Assembly (NCBI RefSeq): GCF_030272615.1
Contig: NW_026729323.1
Span: 36,117 to 100,116, forward strand
Direction: 5' to 3'
DNA: 64,000 nt
From: Cryptomeria japonica
Taxonomy: Eukaryota > Streptophyta > Pinopsida > Cupressales > Cupressaceae
Shown in pieces: positions 1-11,023 of the stretch. Within the stretch, counting starts at the first letter, position 1. Every line of letters starts with the position of its first letter. Under the pieces are notes generated by a model. The model did no database searches. It had not been told where the DNA came from and was given only the letters and a program-made list of their open reading frames with translations. Made by a program: the position numbers and the translations under genes.

Positions 1-106
1 CTCAGATGATATTGCAAACTTTAAGAAAAAATTAGGCATTAGGGAGGTGGTAGGAAATCTGGCTAGTAGAGCCTTAGGCAGCTTGGTGATTATATAAGAT
101 CTTAGA

Positions 107-580
107 ATGGTCTCATTTGAGATGGTTAATAGCCAGGTACATTGGATAAGTGGTTGGGTTAAAAGTATTAAAAACAACTTTCGGTTCATGCTTATAAATG
201 TAGATGGTCCAACACAAAATAAGGATAAGAGAAGGAAAAGGAGGGACCTAGATCTATTTCTAAAAACTATCCCAAACAAGGCTTGTATCATTGGGGGGGA
301 CTTTAATGCCATCTTGGACCTAAAAGAGAAATGTCGGGGATTTAGATTAAGAACACAATCAGAGAAGGATTTTAATGATTGGGCACAAAGAACTAGTCTT
401 ATGGAGATTAAGATAGTAAAGAAAACTTACACCTAGAATAATAGATGGTTAGGCTTTAGCTTCATAGCAGAAAAATTGGATAGATTTTTTATCTAGGGAA
501 GGTTGATCGACTTCCCTAATTCACGTAAGGTAAAAGTCCTTACCATCTCTGGCTCTAATCATTATCCTATTCAGTTATCA
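107..580 (+). pseudogene. LINE endonuclease (APE-like) remnant
   Basis: The endonuclease nicks target DNA to prime reverse transcription in this family. The first reading block (107-436) carries GGDFNAI at about 293-313, the conserved catalytic-strand motif of plant LINE endonucleases. The next block (from 503) contains SNHYPI at about 554-571, a variant of the terminal S-D-H-x-P-I motif in which Asp is replaced by Asn. A stop after 436 separates the two blocks. The N-terminal part of the domain lies upstream of the window. It is certainly non-functional. Confidence 0.75.
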
Positions 581-1225
581 ATTATAGAGGAATTCAAACC
601 TAGAAGATGTCCTTTCAAATTTGAATTGATGTGGTTGAAAGAGGACAAGGTCTTGGGAGTGATTGACCAATGGTGGAAAGAGTCAGAGTCCATAGGGTCT
701 AGACTTTTTAATGTTGTTAGCAAGATGAAGGTGGTTAAGAATAATTTGTTGAGGTGGAATAATAAGAACTTTGGTAATATTTTTAAAATAAAAGCTAGAT
801 TAGAGGGCAAGATCAGTGCACTCAATAGGATAGTTATGGATAAATGAATGGATTAGACTCTTTTCATGGAAGAAAAAGGGTTAGTAGTGAATTATGAGGA
901 TATACTAGCTAAGGAGGAAGTTTTTTGGCACCAAAAGTCTAGAGAGCTATGGTTAAGTGATGGAGATAGGAATTCTAAGTTTTTTCACAATAGCACTAAA
1001 TAGAGGAGGTCACTAAAAAAAATAACCAAAATTAGATTGGGTGACGGCTATTATACAGAGGACCCTAACCTAATTGTAGTAGAGACAGTCAAGTATTTTG
1101 AGAATATCATAAATAATTGGGAAGGCTCTAACCTAAGCTCCTGAGATACTATCCTGGATAGCATCTAAAAAATTATTACTAATGCACAGAACAAGAGTCT
1201 AAGTGCTATTTTTATCAAAGAATAA

Positions 1226-2036
1226 GTGGAAGTAGCCCTTAGTCAGATGAACCCTGACAAGGCTCCTAAGCCTGATGGCTTCCCAACTGCCTTTTTTCAA
1301 AAGTGTTGGCATTTTATTGGGGATGATGTAACGAGGGCACTGGAGGGAGCCAGAAACTTTGGTAAGGTGCTCAAGGAAATCAGTAACACTTTTATTATCC
1401 TTATTCCTAAGAAGGAAAAGGTAGAGAAATTTGACGATTTGAGACCAATATCTTTTTGCAATACTATTTACAAATTTCTCTCCAAAACTATTGCCAATAG
1501 ACTGCAAAAATTGCTCCCTCTCCTTATAAGTGAAGATTGAATGGGTTTTGTCCAAGGCAGGTCTATTTTTTATGGTATTATCCTTGCCCAACGGGCCATT
1601 TATTCCATCCAATAAAATAAGGAATTAAGTATGCTTATCAAGCTAGATATTATGAAAGCTTATGATAAAGTGTACTAGCATTTCCTTTGTAAATCTCTCA
1701 AAGCCTTTGGTTTTGCGAAATCATGGATAAACCTTATTTATGAATGCATTTCCTCCGCTAGAATGTCCTGAGGGCTTGTTTGGAAATTCAAGGGGGTTAA
1801 GGCAAAGGGATCCTATTTCTCCCTTCAGCTTTATCATTTTGGCAGAATCTATGGGCAGGTCAATTTCAAGAGCTAGAGAGAGGGGGTCGTTGACAAGAAT
1901 TAGAATAACTAGGGGGGTAGCTCCCATCACTCATCATTATTTTGTTGATGATACTATGTTATATGGCCTAGGCAAGAGACATAAGGTATGCTTGTTCAAG
2001 GTTATTCTTGATTCCTATGCCAAGGCTTCAAGGTAG
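1226..2036 (+). pseudogene. LINE reverse transcriptase remnant
   Basis: Block 1226-1540 carries PDKAPKPDGFP and FIILIPKKE followed by RPISFCN, all hallmarks of non-LTR RT. A continuation near 1635-1680 reads LIKLDIMKAYDKVY, which includes the first catalytic Asp. Block 1740-2036 holds LRQRDPISPFSF and FVDD at 1941-1952, a variant of the catalytic F/Y-A-D-D box. Stops and frameshifts separate the blocks. Confidence 0.85.
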
Positions 2037-3139
2037 GAAATTAACACCGAAAAATCTAAAATCTTCTTTTTTAACACTGATAAAAATGAAGAATATGTAA
2101 TCTGCAATATTTTGAATTTTAGGGCAGGGGAATTACCATGTAAATACCTTGGCTTACCCTTAGAAATATTTTGTAGATCTTCTAAACATTGGGATCATAT
2201 TATCAACAAAATAAAGCCCAAAGTGGAATCCTAGAAAGGAAAATGGCTCTTCTCCATAGGTAGAGCTACCATGATAAAATCACTCCTCTCTTCCATGCCA
2301 ATTTATCAACTATCTTGTATTGACCTCCTGACAGCCAAAAATGAGGAGCTAAACAAACTCCTAAGAAATTTCTTCTGGCAAGGGTTAGGAGACAAAAAGA
2401 AATAAGCATTAATGGCTTGGGATAAAGTTTACAAGCCTAAGGAGAGTGATGGGGTTGGAATTAAGAACATGAGAGATAAAAGTAAGGCCTTAGGAGCAAA
2501 ATTAGTGTGGAGTATGCATAAATCCCCTCACCTTAAATGGGCTAGAATCCTACATCATAAATGTTTGAATAGCATCAACCTTTCAAGAGCATCTTTAGAA
2601 CGACTAACCCCCCAAGAGGGTCACGCATTTTGAACTTCATGATTGATTGCAGAAGTATTATTTTGGAAAACCTCACATGGAATCTAGGAGAGGGCGGCTA
2701 GGCCATGTTCTGGTCAGACTCATGGGGTGGCTATCTGATAATCAACAAGATGGCTAATTTCAAAAATGCACAAACCATCCTGGAAGATAGATGGGGAAAA
2801 CATTTCAAGAATTTTTTTCAAGTAGAAGATGGAAGCATTAAAAAAAAGTGGAGATGGAAATCTTTGGATAACATAGATATTCTTACTTGAGAAAAACACG
2901 TGTTGATTTGAATCCTAGAATCGAGAATCATATCTTTCCAGCTCAGCCATGATAAACTAGTGTGGGATGGATCCAAATTTGGAAGCTATAACACCAAGGA
3001 AGGCTTTAAACTTCTGGCTGAAAAACAACTAAGTCCAAAATGTGACATTCCATTAAAGTTATGTTGGGATAAAAATTGCCTCCCAAAGGCAGGTATGTTC
3101 TCATGGTTATCCCTATAGAATAGGGTCCTTACAGTTGGT

Positions 3140-4063
3140 ATGTTTAAGAAGTGGGGTTATGAAGGCCCAAGTAGATGCCCTCTTTGTGAGAAGGAGGAGG
3201 AAAATATGGATCACTTATTATTATCCTGTTATTTCTCACTTCAATGCTGGAATTGGCTCCATAATAAATTGGGATGGGGTTTAGCAATACTAAGCTATGT
3301 TTTGAACATGTTTCAAGCTTGTCCTATAAGAAACATGAAGTGCTTGTATGGAATTTTATGGATCATTTCTCCATATATTGTTATCTAGGAAATTTAGAAA
3401 GAGATAAATAGGAGAGTCTTCAAAAAACAAAAGTTGGGATGGGAACAACTTACTAACAAAATAGAAGGTGTTCTTATTGAAATTTTCAATAACAAAATAA
3501 TGAAGGGTCACCATGGGGAGGCAAATAAGTCCTTATAGGATGAGAAGATTAGGGGACACTGGAATAGCTTGAAGATTCCCTCTTACATTGGACCAGGGCC
3601 CAAGCTAGGTAAAGGTAAAAGGGAAACTTGTGTTTGGAAACTACCTAAGATGGGCTGGTTTAAGCTAAACATTGATGGAGCCTCCATAGGTAATCTAGGA
3701 CAGGCTGGCATTAGATGCTACCTTCACAACTGAGATGGGACAGAGGTGGCACAAAGAGATAAACCAGTAGGCATTGAAACTAAAAATAGGGCATAATTCA
3801 TGGTGCTAATCGAAGGGCTCAAAATGTACAGGGCATTAGGAGTGGATAAATTGGTTGTCAAAGGGGACTCGGCCATTATAATCAATGCTATGAGAATAGG
3901 ATCCATTCTAAACTGGAGGCTAGATGTGTTTCTCAACAGAGCTTTAAACTTGAGCAAGGCCTTCAAGAAGATCATATTTAATCACATCTTCCACGATGGT
4001 AATTCTAAGGCTGATGAATTAGCTAATATGGGGACAGATGGGAAATACATAGACTATCAGTAA
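3140..4063 (+). pseudogene. LINE zf-RVT zinc segment and RNase H remnant
   Basis: Residues 13-30 of the block at 3140 give CPLCEKEEENMDHLLLSC, a C-x2-C-x8-H-x4-C arrangement typical of the zf-RVT domain after plant LINE RT. From about 3655 the sequence reads WFKLNIDGAS, the start of an RVT_3-type RNase H. It ends with HDGNSKADELANMG near 4000-4040, the conserved C-terminal part. RNase H would remove the RNA strand during reverse transcription. Internal stops near 3390-3800 make it inactive. Confidence 0.8.
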
Positions 4064-4255
4064 CATCATGTATATAGCCTAAAAAATTATACGATCATAC
4101 CTCTCTCTTGCTCCTCGATCTATAAATGGATGGCAAATAAGAGGCTTGCAAGGTGGACATAGATTATATCTCATTACCTTACGTTAATGACACCTTTACA
4201 CTCCTCCCATTTTTTCTAAAGAGAAAATATTCATTATGTTGATATATAGAAGAAC

Positions 4256-4648
4256 TTTATATATTCCTTCTTTTTCTCATCTCAGTGCTTCTTAGACACA
4301 TAAAAATATAAATATAAACATATTCATATATATATATAGGTATATATATATAAAATATAGATATAGAGATATATGCATATATATACAATATAGATATAAA
4401 CATATAATTATAAGATGCATATTTATGTATACATATATTGAAATATATATATATAGAAATTAAATGTTGCATATGTTGATATATATTTGTATATATATAA
4501 ATAGGTGTGTATATATATACTGAACACATATACATATATATAGAGACACACACACACACAGATATATATATATATATAGTGGTATATAATTCTCATATCA
4601 CTTGTTCTTAGACATATAAAAATAGAAATATAAACATATTCATATATA

Positions 4649-4738
<90 letters not shown>

Positions 4739-5095
4739 CAAAGATATATGCATATATATATATATATATATACAATATAGATATATACATATAATTATAA
4801 GATGCATATTTATGTATACATATATATATATATAGAAATTAAATGTTACACATCTTGACATATATTTGTATATATATAAATAGGTGTATATATATATACT
4901 ATACACATATAGATATATATATAGATATATGCACACACACACATATATATCTAATTATATATATGTATAAAAATATATATAGTGGTATATAATCATACAT
5001 ATATATGCTTATAGGTATATATATATTCTTATCGATTTGTTTGTGCATGTGTATAAACATCCATACATTCATATATATATATTAATCTATAAGGT
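4256..5095. repeat. AT/CA microsatellite region containing a roughly 320-bp tandem duplication
   Basis: The stretch is almost wholly TA-, TATG- and CA-type simple repeat. Two non-trivial stretches recur in the same order: one from about 4286 and one from about 4605. Each begins with an AGACAYATAAAAATA-like string, passes a GAAATTAAATGTT string (about 4456 and 4835) and an AAATAGGTGT string, and ends at AGTGGTATATAAT (4579 and 4980). This is a decayed tandem duplication around the microsatellite, with a pure (TA)n run of roughly 80 bases at 4650-4730. Confidence 0.75.
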
Positions 5096-5476
5096 GTCTT
5101 GTATATCCTTCTCTTCTACTCAAATTAAAACCTCTATTTTGGTGGCATATACAAAGATGTTGATGTGACCTTCCTTGTCATGCACGCTAGCTATGACTAG
5201 TATGTAGAGAGCTCAATTAACATCAACGGTATTGATTACCTTGATCTTGGAGATCAACTTTCACCATTTTCTTTGCATCCTAACCCTTCATTCCTCCCCC
5301 TTTGACACTCATAAGTCATCAAACTGGTCCTTTTTTGAGATAGCTGAGTTGTATTTTACGATGCCTTTCATAGCACAATTAATATAGTAATGGCTTCATT
5401 TATCCTCCTCTATAAAGAAGCCTATTATCTCAGTATAATCGAGGTTTTCTAGTGATCTAAGTGAGTTGATCTCATT

Positions 5477-6076
5477 ATGGATACACCATTGAAGCTAGTG
5501 GGGCTTAAGCGACAAATTGCATTTATAGGGCACATCAAAGAAGATAGATTGAAAGGCATTCTTGTCTTCCCAAATGTCCTAGTTGTTCGGGCTGTCAAGA
5601 AAATATTAGTGGAAGAGTATATTAAGAATGATGACCGCACTAGGGCTAATTCTGATATAGCTGCAATGTTTCTAGTGGTGGCCATCCACTTGGAGAGGGA
5701 TAGGGATGTGGTTGTGAAATTATACAAAAGTGTCTTTAAGAAGGAACTGTTGGGTGAACTAGATAGGGTTTTCATCAATATGGATGAGGATTTAATTGTT
5801 CCCAAGCCTTGCAACTATGACAGACTCATATGGAAAAACAAACCAGTGCCAATATTTCCAATCTTGGAAATAGAAGATGATGCAGCCTTTGCGGCCTATA
5901 ATTCAATAAGGCAGAGGAAATTTTTCCTTCTTGTGTGGCTTCTACATGTTAAAAAAATGCCTTGTAATAGATGGTTGGCTAACTATCTCGAGGCAGAAGA
6001 CACTGAAGTAGTCCCCAATGATATGGAGATCCCCTCCGACCCTCCCTCTAGTCCAAGTGAACATCTTGTTAGTTAA
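5477..6076 (+). CDS. Uncharacterised 199-codon ORF, possibly transposon-derived
   Basis: An uninterrupted 199-codon frame starts with ATG (MDTPLKLVGLKRQ) and ends at TAA 6074-6076. I do not recognise the family. The product would be soluble and charged. It has a central helical-looking segment (about residues 35-95) rich in Lys, Glu and Val, and an acidic, Pro/Ser-rich tail (DPPSSPSEH). It has no signal peptide and no obvious membrane segment. It lies between two microsatellites, 1.4 kb downstream of the LINE RNase H. It may be an accessory ORF of a retroelement or a captured exon. Being longer than its decayed neighbours argues for some coding history, not for current expression. Confidence 0.35.
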   Translation: MDTPLKLVGLKRQIAFIGHIKEDRLKGILVFPNVLVVRAVKKILVEEYIKNDDRTRANSDIAAMFLVVAIHLERDRDVVVKLYKSVFKKELLGELDRVFINMDEDLIVPKPCNYDRLIWKNKPVPIFPILEIEDDAAFAAYNSIRQRKFFLLVWLLHVKKMPCNRWLANYLEAEDTEVVPNDMEIPSDPPSSPSEHLVS

Positions 6077-6590
6077 AGGATGGTGGCAAGTAAGGTTCGG
6101 TTGAGAAGGAGTTGGGCTCATCCTAAGTCCTAGGACTTGATCCCTATCTACAGGATAGTTTTTATGTTTTCTTTTTGGTTTACTTTATCGTCTCTCGTGG
6201 CTACGACTAGTTTCCTTTGATACTTAATGGTTTCTTATACTTTTAGTTTTGATATAAGTAATATAGACATTTGGATGTTAAGGTTAATATTATATTTATC
6301 TTATCTATGTTATTAAGTTGTTTTGTATCCAGCTTTTTGTTTTTCTCACATAAAATTTATTTAATTGTCTCCTCTTATTTGGATGCATTCTCAGAATTCT
6401 ACATGATAAAGATTTGGCTGATTTAATAGGCCTTGCTTATGGGTTTAAGCGGATAATTTTATGAATATACAGATCCATACAATTATTACCAAAATGTGAT
6501 TTATTCATCCTCTCGATGCTCACTCTAGAGCAATCCCCCACTTGCTTATCTCTGCTCTATGTCAAAATTCTTTTCCTTTTTATTTATGTA
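6077..6590. other. Unassigned AT-rich sequence
   Basis: No gene or repeat is recognised here. The stretch follows the ORF ending at 6076 and could be its 3' untranslated sequence. The T-rich composition continues into the microsatellite. Confidence 0.4.
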
Positions 6591-6761
6591 CAGATACATA
6601 CATATATGTGTGTGTGTGTGTGTGTGTAGATATATATACATATGTATATATATTTATATGTATATATATACATATATATACATGTATATATATGTATATA
6701 TATGTATGTATATATGTATGCATATGTATATGTACATACATATACATACATATACATATAT

Positions 6762-6796
<35 letters not shown>

Positions 6797-7067
6797 CTAG
6801 ATATGTATATATATAAATACATATACATATGCATACATATATACATACATATATATACATATATATACATGTATATATATGTATATATATACATATAAAT
6901 ATATATACATATACATGTATATATATGTATATATATACATATAAATATATATACATATACATGTATATATATGTATATATATACATATATACTATAAATA
7001 TATATACATATACATGTATATATATGTATATATATACATATATACATATACATGTATATATATATAC

Positions 7068-7116
<49 letters not shown>

Positions 7117-7195
7117 CATATATATATATACATATATATATATATACATATATATATATACATATATATATATACATACATATATATATGTATAT

Positions 7196-7254
<59 letters not shown>
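6591..7254. repeat. Compound microsatellite (TG/TA/TATACA/CA) with 46-bp higher-order repeats
   Basis: The block runs from a (TG)n tract near 6607 through TA/TACA units to a pure (CA)n tract at 7200-7245. Inside it the string ACATATAAAT recurs at 6891 and 6937, and a third, expanded copy follows near 6984. This gives a 46-bp higher-order period around the palindromic ATACATGTAT. From 7066 to 7180 the array changes to 16-18-bp units of TACA plus TA runs. Long Tyr/Ile frames in all phases are artefacts of the repeat. Confidence 0.9.
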
Positions 7255-7255
<1 letters not shown>

Positions 7256-8090
7256 GTAGGTGGGGATTGTCACTACTTTTACAAATTCTCAGAGACTGGA
7301 TTGAGAGACATGAGATTGGGATTAATTTTAAAGAACAAGAAGAAATTTGTAGTTTGTTGATAATCCTTATGAAGGTAGCCCTTGGGTTTATAATTAGACA
7401 TCTCTATCTTCCCTCTTGTATTCTCCATCTCACGATGAATTTCTAGCTAATTTTGAAAAATAAATATTATAATTATCGGACCTACTTACTATTATGACTT
7501 GGTTCTCTTAAGAACCAGGGTAACCCTGGTATAAGGTTGAACAAGTGTTTTAAAATATTCTTGATGATTCACACAGGTTGGTACTCTGGGACTTAGACCC
7601 TTCACACACATAGTCTTTGAAAAGGATCTGGAGGTCATCCTTTGTGGAAATAAAATGAAATCTCCTGTTAACGGAAACTAAATAGGATTGAAACTTGTTG
7701 TGGATGAGTGATATGGTATTTCATCTCTTTAGGGACAATAGATTATCCTTTCTTTTCAGCCCCTTCCTATGTTAATATTCTGTTTGACTTAATGATATAG
7801 AAGGTGTTATCTTGGAACTAATGATTTACAAGGATTTATTAATGATCTATTTGACAATCACGACAGGGTCACTTCTCACAATTCTATTGTAACCTAGGTA
7901 ATCTTTCATCTTGTAGTCAACACTAAAAGGATTTCTTTGTTGTCTCAATATAAAAGATGTCATGGTTGTAATAGTAGTAGGGGAAAGTGTTACGCAAACC
8001 ATGTTATATGAGAATGGTATATTTTTACATATTTGGGCTAACAAATCATGAAGTGGTGTGATTTAGGGATATGTTGAGATTATTTTGCAG
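7255..8090. other. Unassigned sequence between microsatellite and LINE tail
   Basis: No coding domain is recognised on either strand. The only open frames are short and lack family motifs. Part of this stretch could belong to the same element as the LINE 3' tail that follows. Confidence 0.4.
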
Positions 8091-8353
8091 GTGATAGAGC
8101 TAGCAGAAAGTCTAGGAGTCAAGATAAATGAGGAAAGACACTAGCGAGATTGAAGGCAGAATGATGAAAGGAGCATTCCCATGATGGGATACTTACACTT
8201 AAAAAAATAGATGAGAAAAACATCTGGACCTGTATGAGTATGCTTAATCCAGAAAGAAAGATCCATTATCTAACTGGACTTAATGGAGAATGCAATCTTG
8301 TTTATAAAATAATAAAATATTTTGACTTCGGCCTTTTATCGATCAAAAAAAAA
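8091..8353 (+). mobile_element. LINE 3' end with short poly-A tail
   Basis: The sequence ends TTTTATCGATC followed by nine A residues (8345-8353), then a TTATTAAATAAA-type flank. An ending with a GATC-like string directly before an A-run is typical of plant LINE 3' termini. No protein domain remains in this part. It could be the displaced 3' end of the LINE in 1-4200, which lacks a tail of its own; that is inference. Confidence 0.45.
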
Positions 8354-8565
8354 ATTATTAAATAAATAATTAAGAATAGTAAGATATTTCAATTTTTAAT
8401 CAATAACTAATTATTAAAGTCAAATGATTTATTATGTATATTGGGCAATCAAGAAACACACCATTTCCTCACCTCACCATTGTGCTCAACCAATTGAACT
8501 AAAACACGTTAACAAAAAATATTAAAAAGCTGACATAGCTCTTTAGTGAATAAACTACCTTATAT

Positions 8566-8690
8566 ATAAATACACACATACACACACAATATATATATAT
8601 ATACATATATACATATATATACATATATATATATATATATGTATATATGTATATATATATGTATATATGTACATATATACCTATATATGT
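8566..8690. repeat. CA/TA microsatellite at the left edge of the plastid block
   Basis: A short CACACA tract is followed by TA, TACA and TATG units. It directly abuts plastid-like sequence at about 8691. The right edge of the plastid block (23350) also abuts a microsatellite of the same type. Confidence 0.85.
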
Positions 8691-8711
8691 ATATTTGAGA
8701 ATATCTATTTA

Positions 8712-8865
8712 CCCGAATTTAGTGTACTCGCCTTTCTACTTCCCGTAAGCGAGCCTGAGCTTGCTCAAGTTCATTAGCAGCTCCTTTACATAGTTCTTCA
8801 GAACTCTGAATAGTACTTGATATTTTATGTTTACGGTTATCTAATCTATTACTTAATGAAAGTAG
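8712..8865 (-). pseudogene. atpF: Plastid atpF (ATP synthase CF0 subunit I) fragment
   Basis: The minus strand reads [18 protein letters not shown], then a [18 protein letters not shown]-like stretch, which is the start of the long cytoplasmic helix after the membrane anchor in the b-type stator subunit. The membrane segment is absent, and the upstream frame (8866-8980) reads unrelated residues with a stop. The C-terminal half is missing, cut by the microsatellite at 8690. In plastomes atpF neighbours atpA, which lies at the other end of this block. Confidence 0.7.
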
Positions 8866-9543
8866 ATTATCTATTCATAAGTTGAACGAATGAATAATCT
8901 CTTCCCAAACTGAACACAAACCTTTCGATTCATTCAGCTCTCTACCTTTTTTTTTATCGAGTCTACCATTTTCATTCATATTATGTATAAAAATAAGATC
9001 AATCTATCAAAGACCAAAATCTACGAAGGGCTCTTTTGCCAAAAGGGATTTTTTATTATCAACAAAGTTGTTTTTTTTTTTCTTCTTTTTTTCTTTTCAT
9101 TCATATTTCCTATTTACTTTTTCTTGAATAAATTCGCTTTTGTGTAGGTCATTGGTTTCGCATTTAAACCCAAAAAATTGGATGGGAGATTAGGAATATT
9201 TTTCAGTAGATAGATTGAATAATTCCATTGATATGAATTTTATATATCGGATCAACCTCCAACTATGCCTTTGAACCCTTCTCATATTGAAATTGATCAC
9301 ATGAAAGAAAGAGATCAAGAAATGGAAAACTACTGATATCTTCTACAATCTTTGCTTGATTGTCAATATGATACCAAGGGTATATTTGAAGTATACTAAG
9401 TATAGCTAGCCTGCTTCTAACATTTCAATATAATTTTGCCTAACATTAAAAGAGAGCAGGATAGAACCATCCTACTAGCTGCCAGTTACTCCAGCTCTGT
9501 TTGATCAACTTAATTCAAATTTTATTTTTTTCACTAAACAGAA
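8866..9543. other. Plastid-like non-coding sequence, not assigned
   Basis: It lies between two plastid-gene fragments and has spacer-like base composition, with homopolymer T runs near 9070. I could not assign it to a specific spacer or intron. An open minus-strand stretch beginning MNENGRLDKK near 8980 matches no plastid gene I recognise. Confidence 0.4.
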
Positions 9544-9750
9544 ATGAGCGAATCTCGCATATTTCAATTTAATAATAGCTTCCGGAAGGAACCCTGTCTC
9601 TATATTGCAACAATTGGATATGTGGATCATGGGGAAATTAATTTCATTTGAGCATTAATAATTGTAATGGCTCTCACTTCCACAGGTTACTTTATCACTC
9701 GAATACATGCATATCGTTTTAAGAAGATTAAGGAGTATCATTCATTATAA
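9544..9750 (+). pseudogene. tufA: tufA-like (elongation factor Tu) N-terminal remnant
   Basis: The frame from ATG 9544 reads FRKEPCLYIATIGYVDHG and later MALTSTG. This lines up with the EF-Tu start K-x-P-h-x-N-I-G-T-I-G-H-V-D-H-G-K-T and the following T-M-A-L-A-x-T-G. The P-loop Lys and Thr are gone (G-E-I after VDH), and an in-frame TGA lies between the P-loop and MALTSTG, so GTP binding is impossible. The frame ends at TAA 9748-9750. Plastid tufA was transferred to the nucleus in land-plant ancestry, but a pseudo-tufA persists in some plastomes such as cycads and Ginkgo. Its position inside plastid DNA fits that source. The assignment rests on about 25 aligned residues. Confidence 0.6.
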
Positions 9751-9889
9751 ATACAACTCATTGAAAATATTATACTTTTTCTTTTTCTATTTTGTTTTTA
9801 TGTTATTTATATTGTGTATTTATAATACTATATGAACTTAATGACTTCTGTAGATAGCACTTTGAAGTGTCAATGACTGGACTTCCTCC

Positions 9890-10588
9890 ATGATTCATAT
9901 AGTTATAGAAGTATATGGCCAGGATGCTTGGTGGTTAGGTGCAATCACTGCGCCAAGTGCTATGTTAACTCATGGTTTTACTACTTTAGGTCTTCCAGAT
10001 AAGATGCAGCAATCTGCAATGTTAGTACCTGCTTTACAATCTCAATGGTTAATGATGCATGTAAGTATGATATTGCTCAATTATGCAACTCTTTTATGTG
10101 GATCTCTATCATCGATAGATCTTTTGGTCATTATGTCCCAAATAAATCAAAAGATTTTTATTAATGTGAAGAATTAATTTTTATTCAATAAAAATGGGAA
10201 TTCACATGACCAAGAAAAAAAGGAATTGAAGCATACTTTCGGCCTTTCATTTATAAATTATCATAAATGGTTATTTACTAACCAATTAGACCAATTGAGT
10301 TATCGTGTCATTGGTCTAGGATTTTCTCTTTTAACTATAGGTATACTTTCTGGGGAAGTATGGGCCAACGAAGCATGGGGATCTTATTGGAGCCGGGATC
10401 CAAAAGAGACTTGGGCGCTAATAACTTGGATTATATTTGTAATTTATCTACATACTAGAATAAACAGGGGTTGGAAAGGGGAAAAACCAGCAATTGTTGC
10501 TTCTCTAGGATTTATTCTAGTTTGGACCTGTTACTTAGGGATTGATTTATTAGGAATAGGGTTACACAGCTATGGCTGGTTGATTTAG
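9890..10588 (+). pseudogene. ccsA: Plastid ccsA (cytochrome c heme attachment) C-terminal two-thirds
   Basis: CcsA is the membrane protein that delivers heme to c-type cytochromes at the lumen side of the thylakoid. The frame begins [20 protein letters not shown] and continues through [20 protein letters not shown] to the family C-terminus [11 protein letters not shown] at TAG 10586-10588. One in-frame TAA (10175-10177) interrupts it. The heme-binding tryptophan-rich segment reads [14 protein letters not shown], with Arg where the family has Trp in W-S-W-D. The N-terminal third (normal length about 310-320 residues) is missing. Confidence 0.9.
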
Positions 10589-10709
10589 TAGAAATTAAAA
10601 AAGACTACATCTTTTTATTTATGTACTCAAATTATGAGTAGATAGTTTATTTAATTTGACTTAGGAGGATACAATTGTTCTTATGGAACGGTGGAGAGCA
10701 ATCGACATT

Positions 10710-11023
10710 ACTGCGAGCAAATAAAACACCTTTCAGTAATATTAATACAGTCACATGGACAGTAAATGCATGAATATGGTGTACTAAAAAATCCATAGTT
10801 CCTAATGGAATAGGTAACAAAGCCACTTTCGCACCTACTTCTACCAAATCACCACCTCCCTAGGTTAAGCTGGTGCTTGCTATTGCATCAAGAGCTGTCA
10901 AATTGGGTGCTAAAGCATGAGTGTTTTATACCCATTGAGCAAAGATAGGTTGTAATTATATAGCAGTATCTAAAAACATATCTTTAAGATGTCCTAAAGC
11001 ACTCATAGTATCATTATGAATAT
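10710..11023 (-). pseudogene. psaA: Plastid psaA fragment, downstream half
   Basis: The minus strand reads HNDTMSALG at the retrotransposon edge, then IQLQPIFAQW and [20 protein letters not shown], ending near VLFARS at about 10710 before non-homologous sequence. PsaA is a core chlorophyll-binding subunit of photosystem I. Stops appear at AQWV-stop-NTH and SLT-stop-GGG, where the intact protein has Gln and Trp. The continuation upstream in the protein is at 19095-19629, on the far side of the LTR element. Confidence 0.92.
11019..11023. repeat. Target-site duplication, left copy (AATAT)
   Basis: The five bases AATAT lie directly before the TG start of the left LTR and pair with AGTAT at 19095-19099. 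On the minus strand they lie within the psaA codons for Ile-His. Confidence 0.8.

Larger units (their letters stand above)
1..4200 (+). mobile_element. Degenerate plant LINE with endonuclease, RT and RNase H; 5' end outside the window
   Basis: The segment reads, in plant LINE ORF2 order, as an APE-type endonuclease, reverse transcriptase, zinc-binding zf-RVT segment and a C-terminal RNase H. The frame is broken by many stops and shifts, so it is a dead copy. It enters the window already inside the endonuclease. The RNase H ends at 4063, followed by about 150 bases of 3'-UTR-like sequence before the microsatellite at 4256. No poly-A tail or target duplication is evident. The RNase H sets it apart from the LINEs at 31914, 38065 and 59241, where none was seen. 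Confidence 0.85.
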
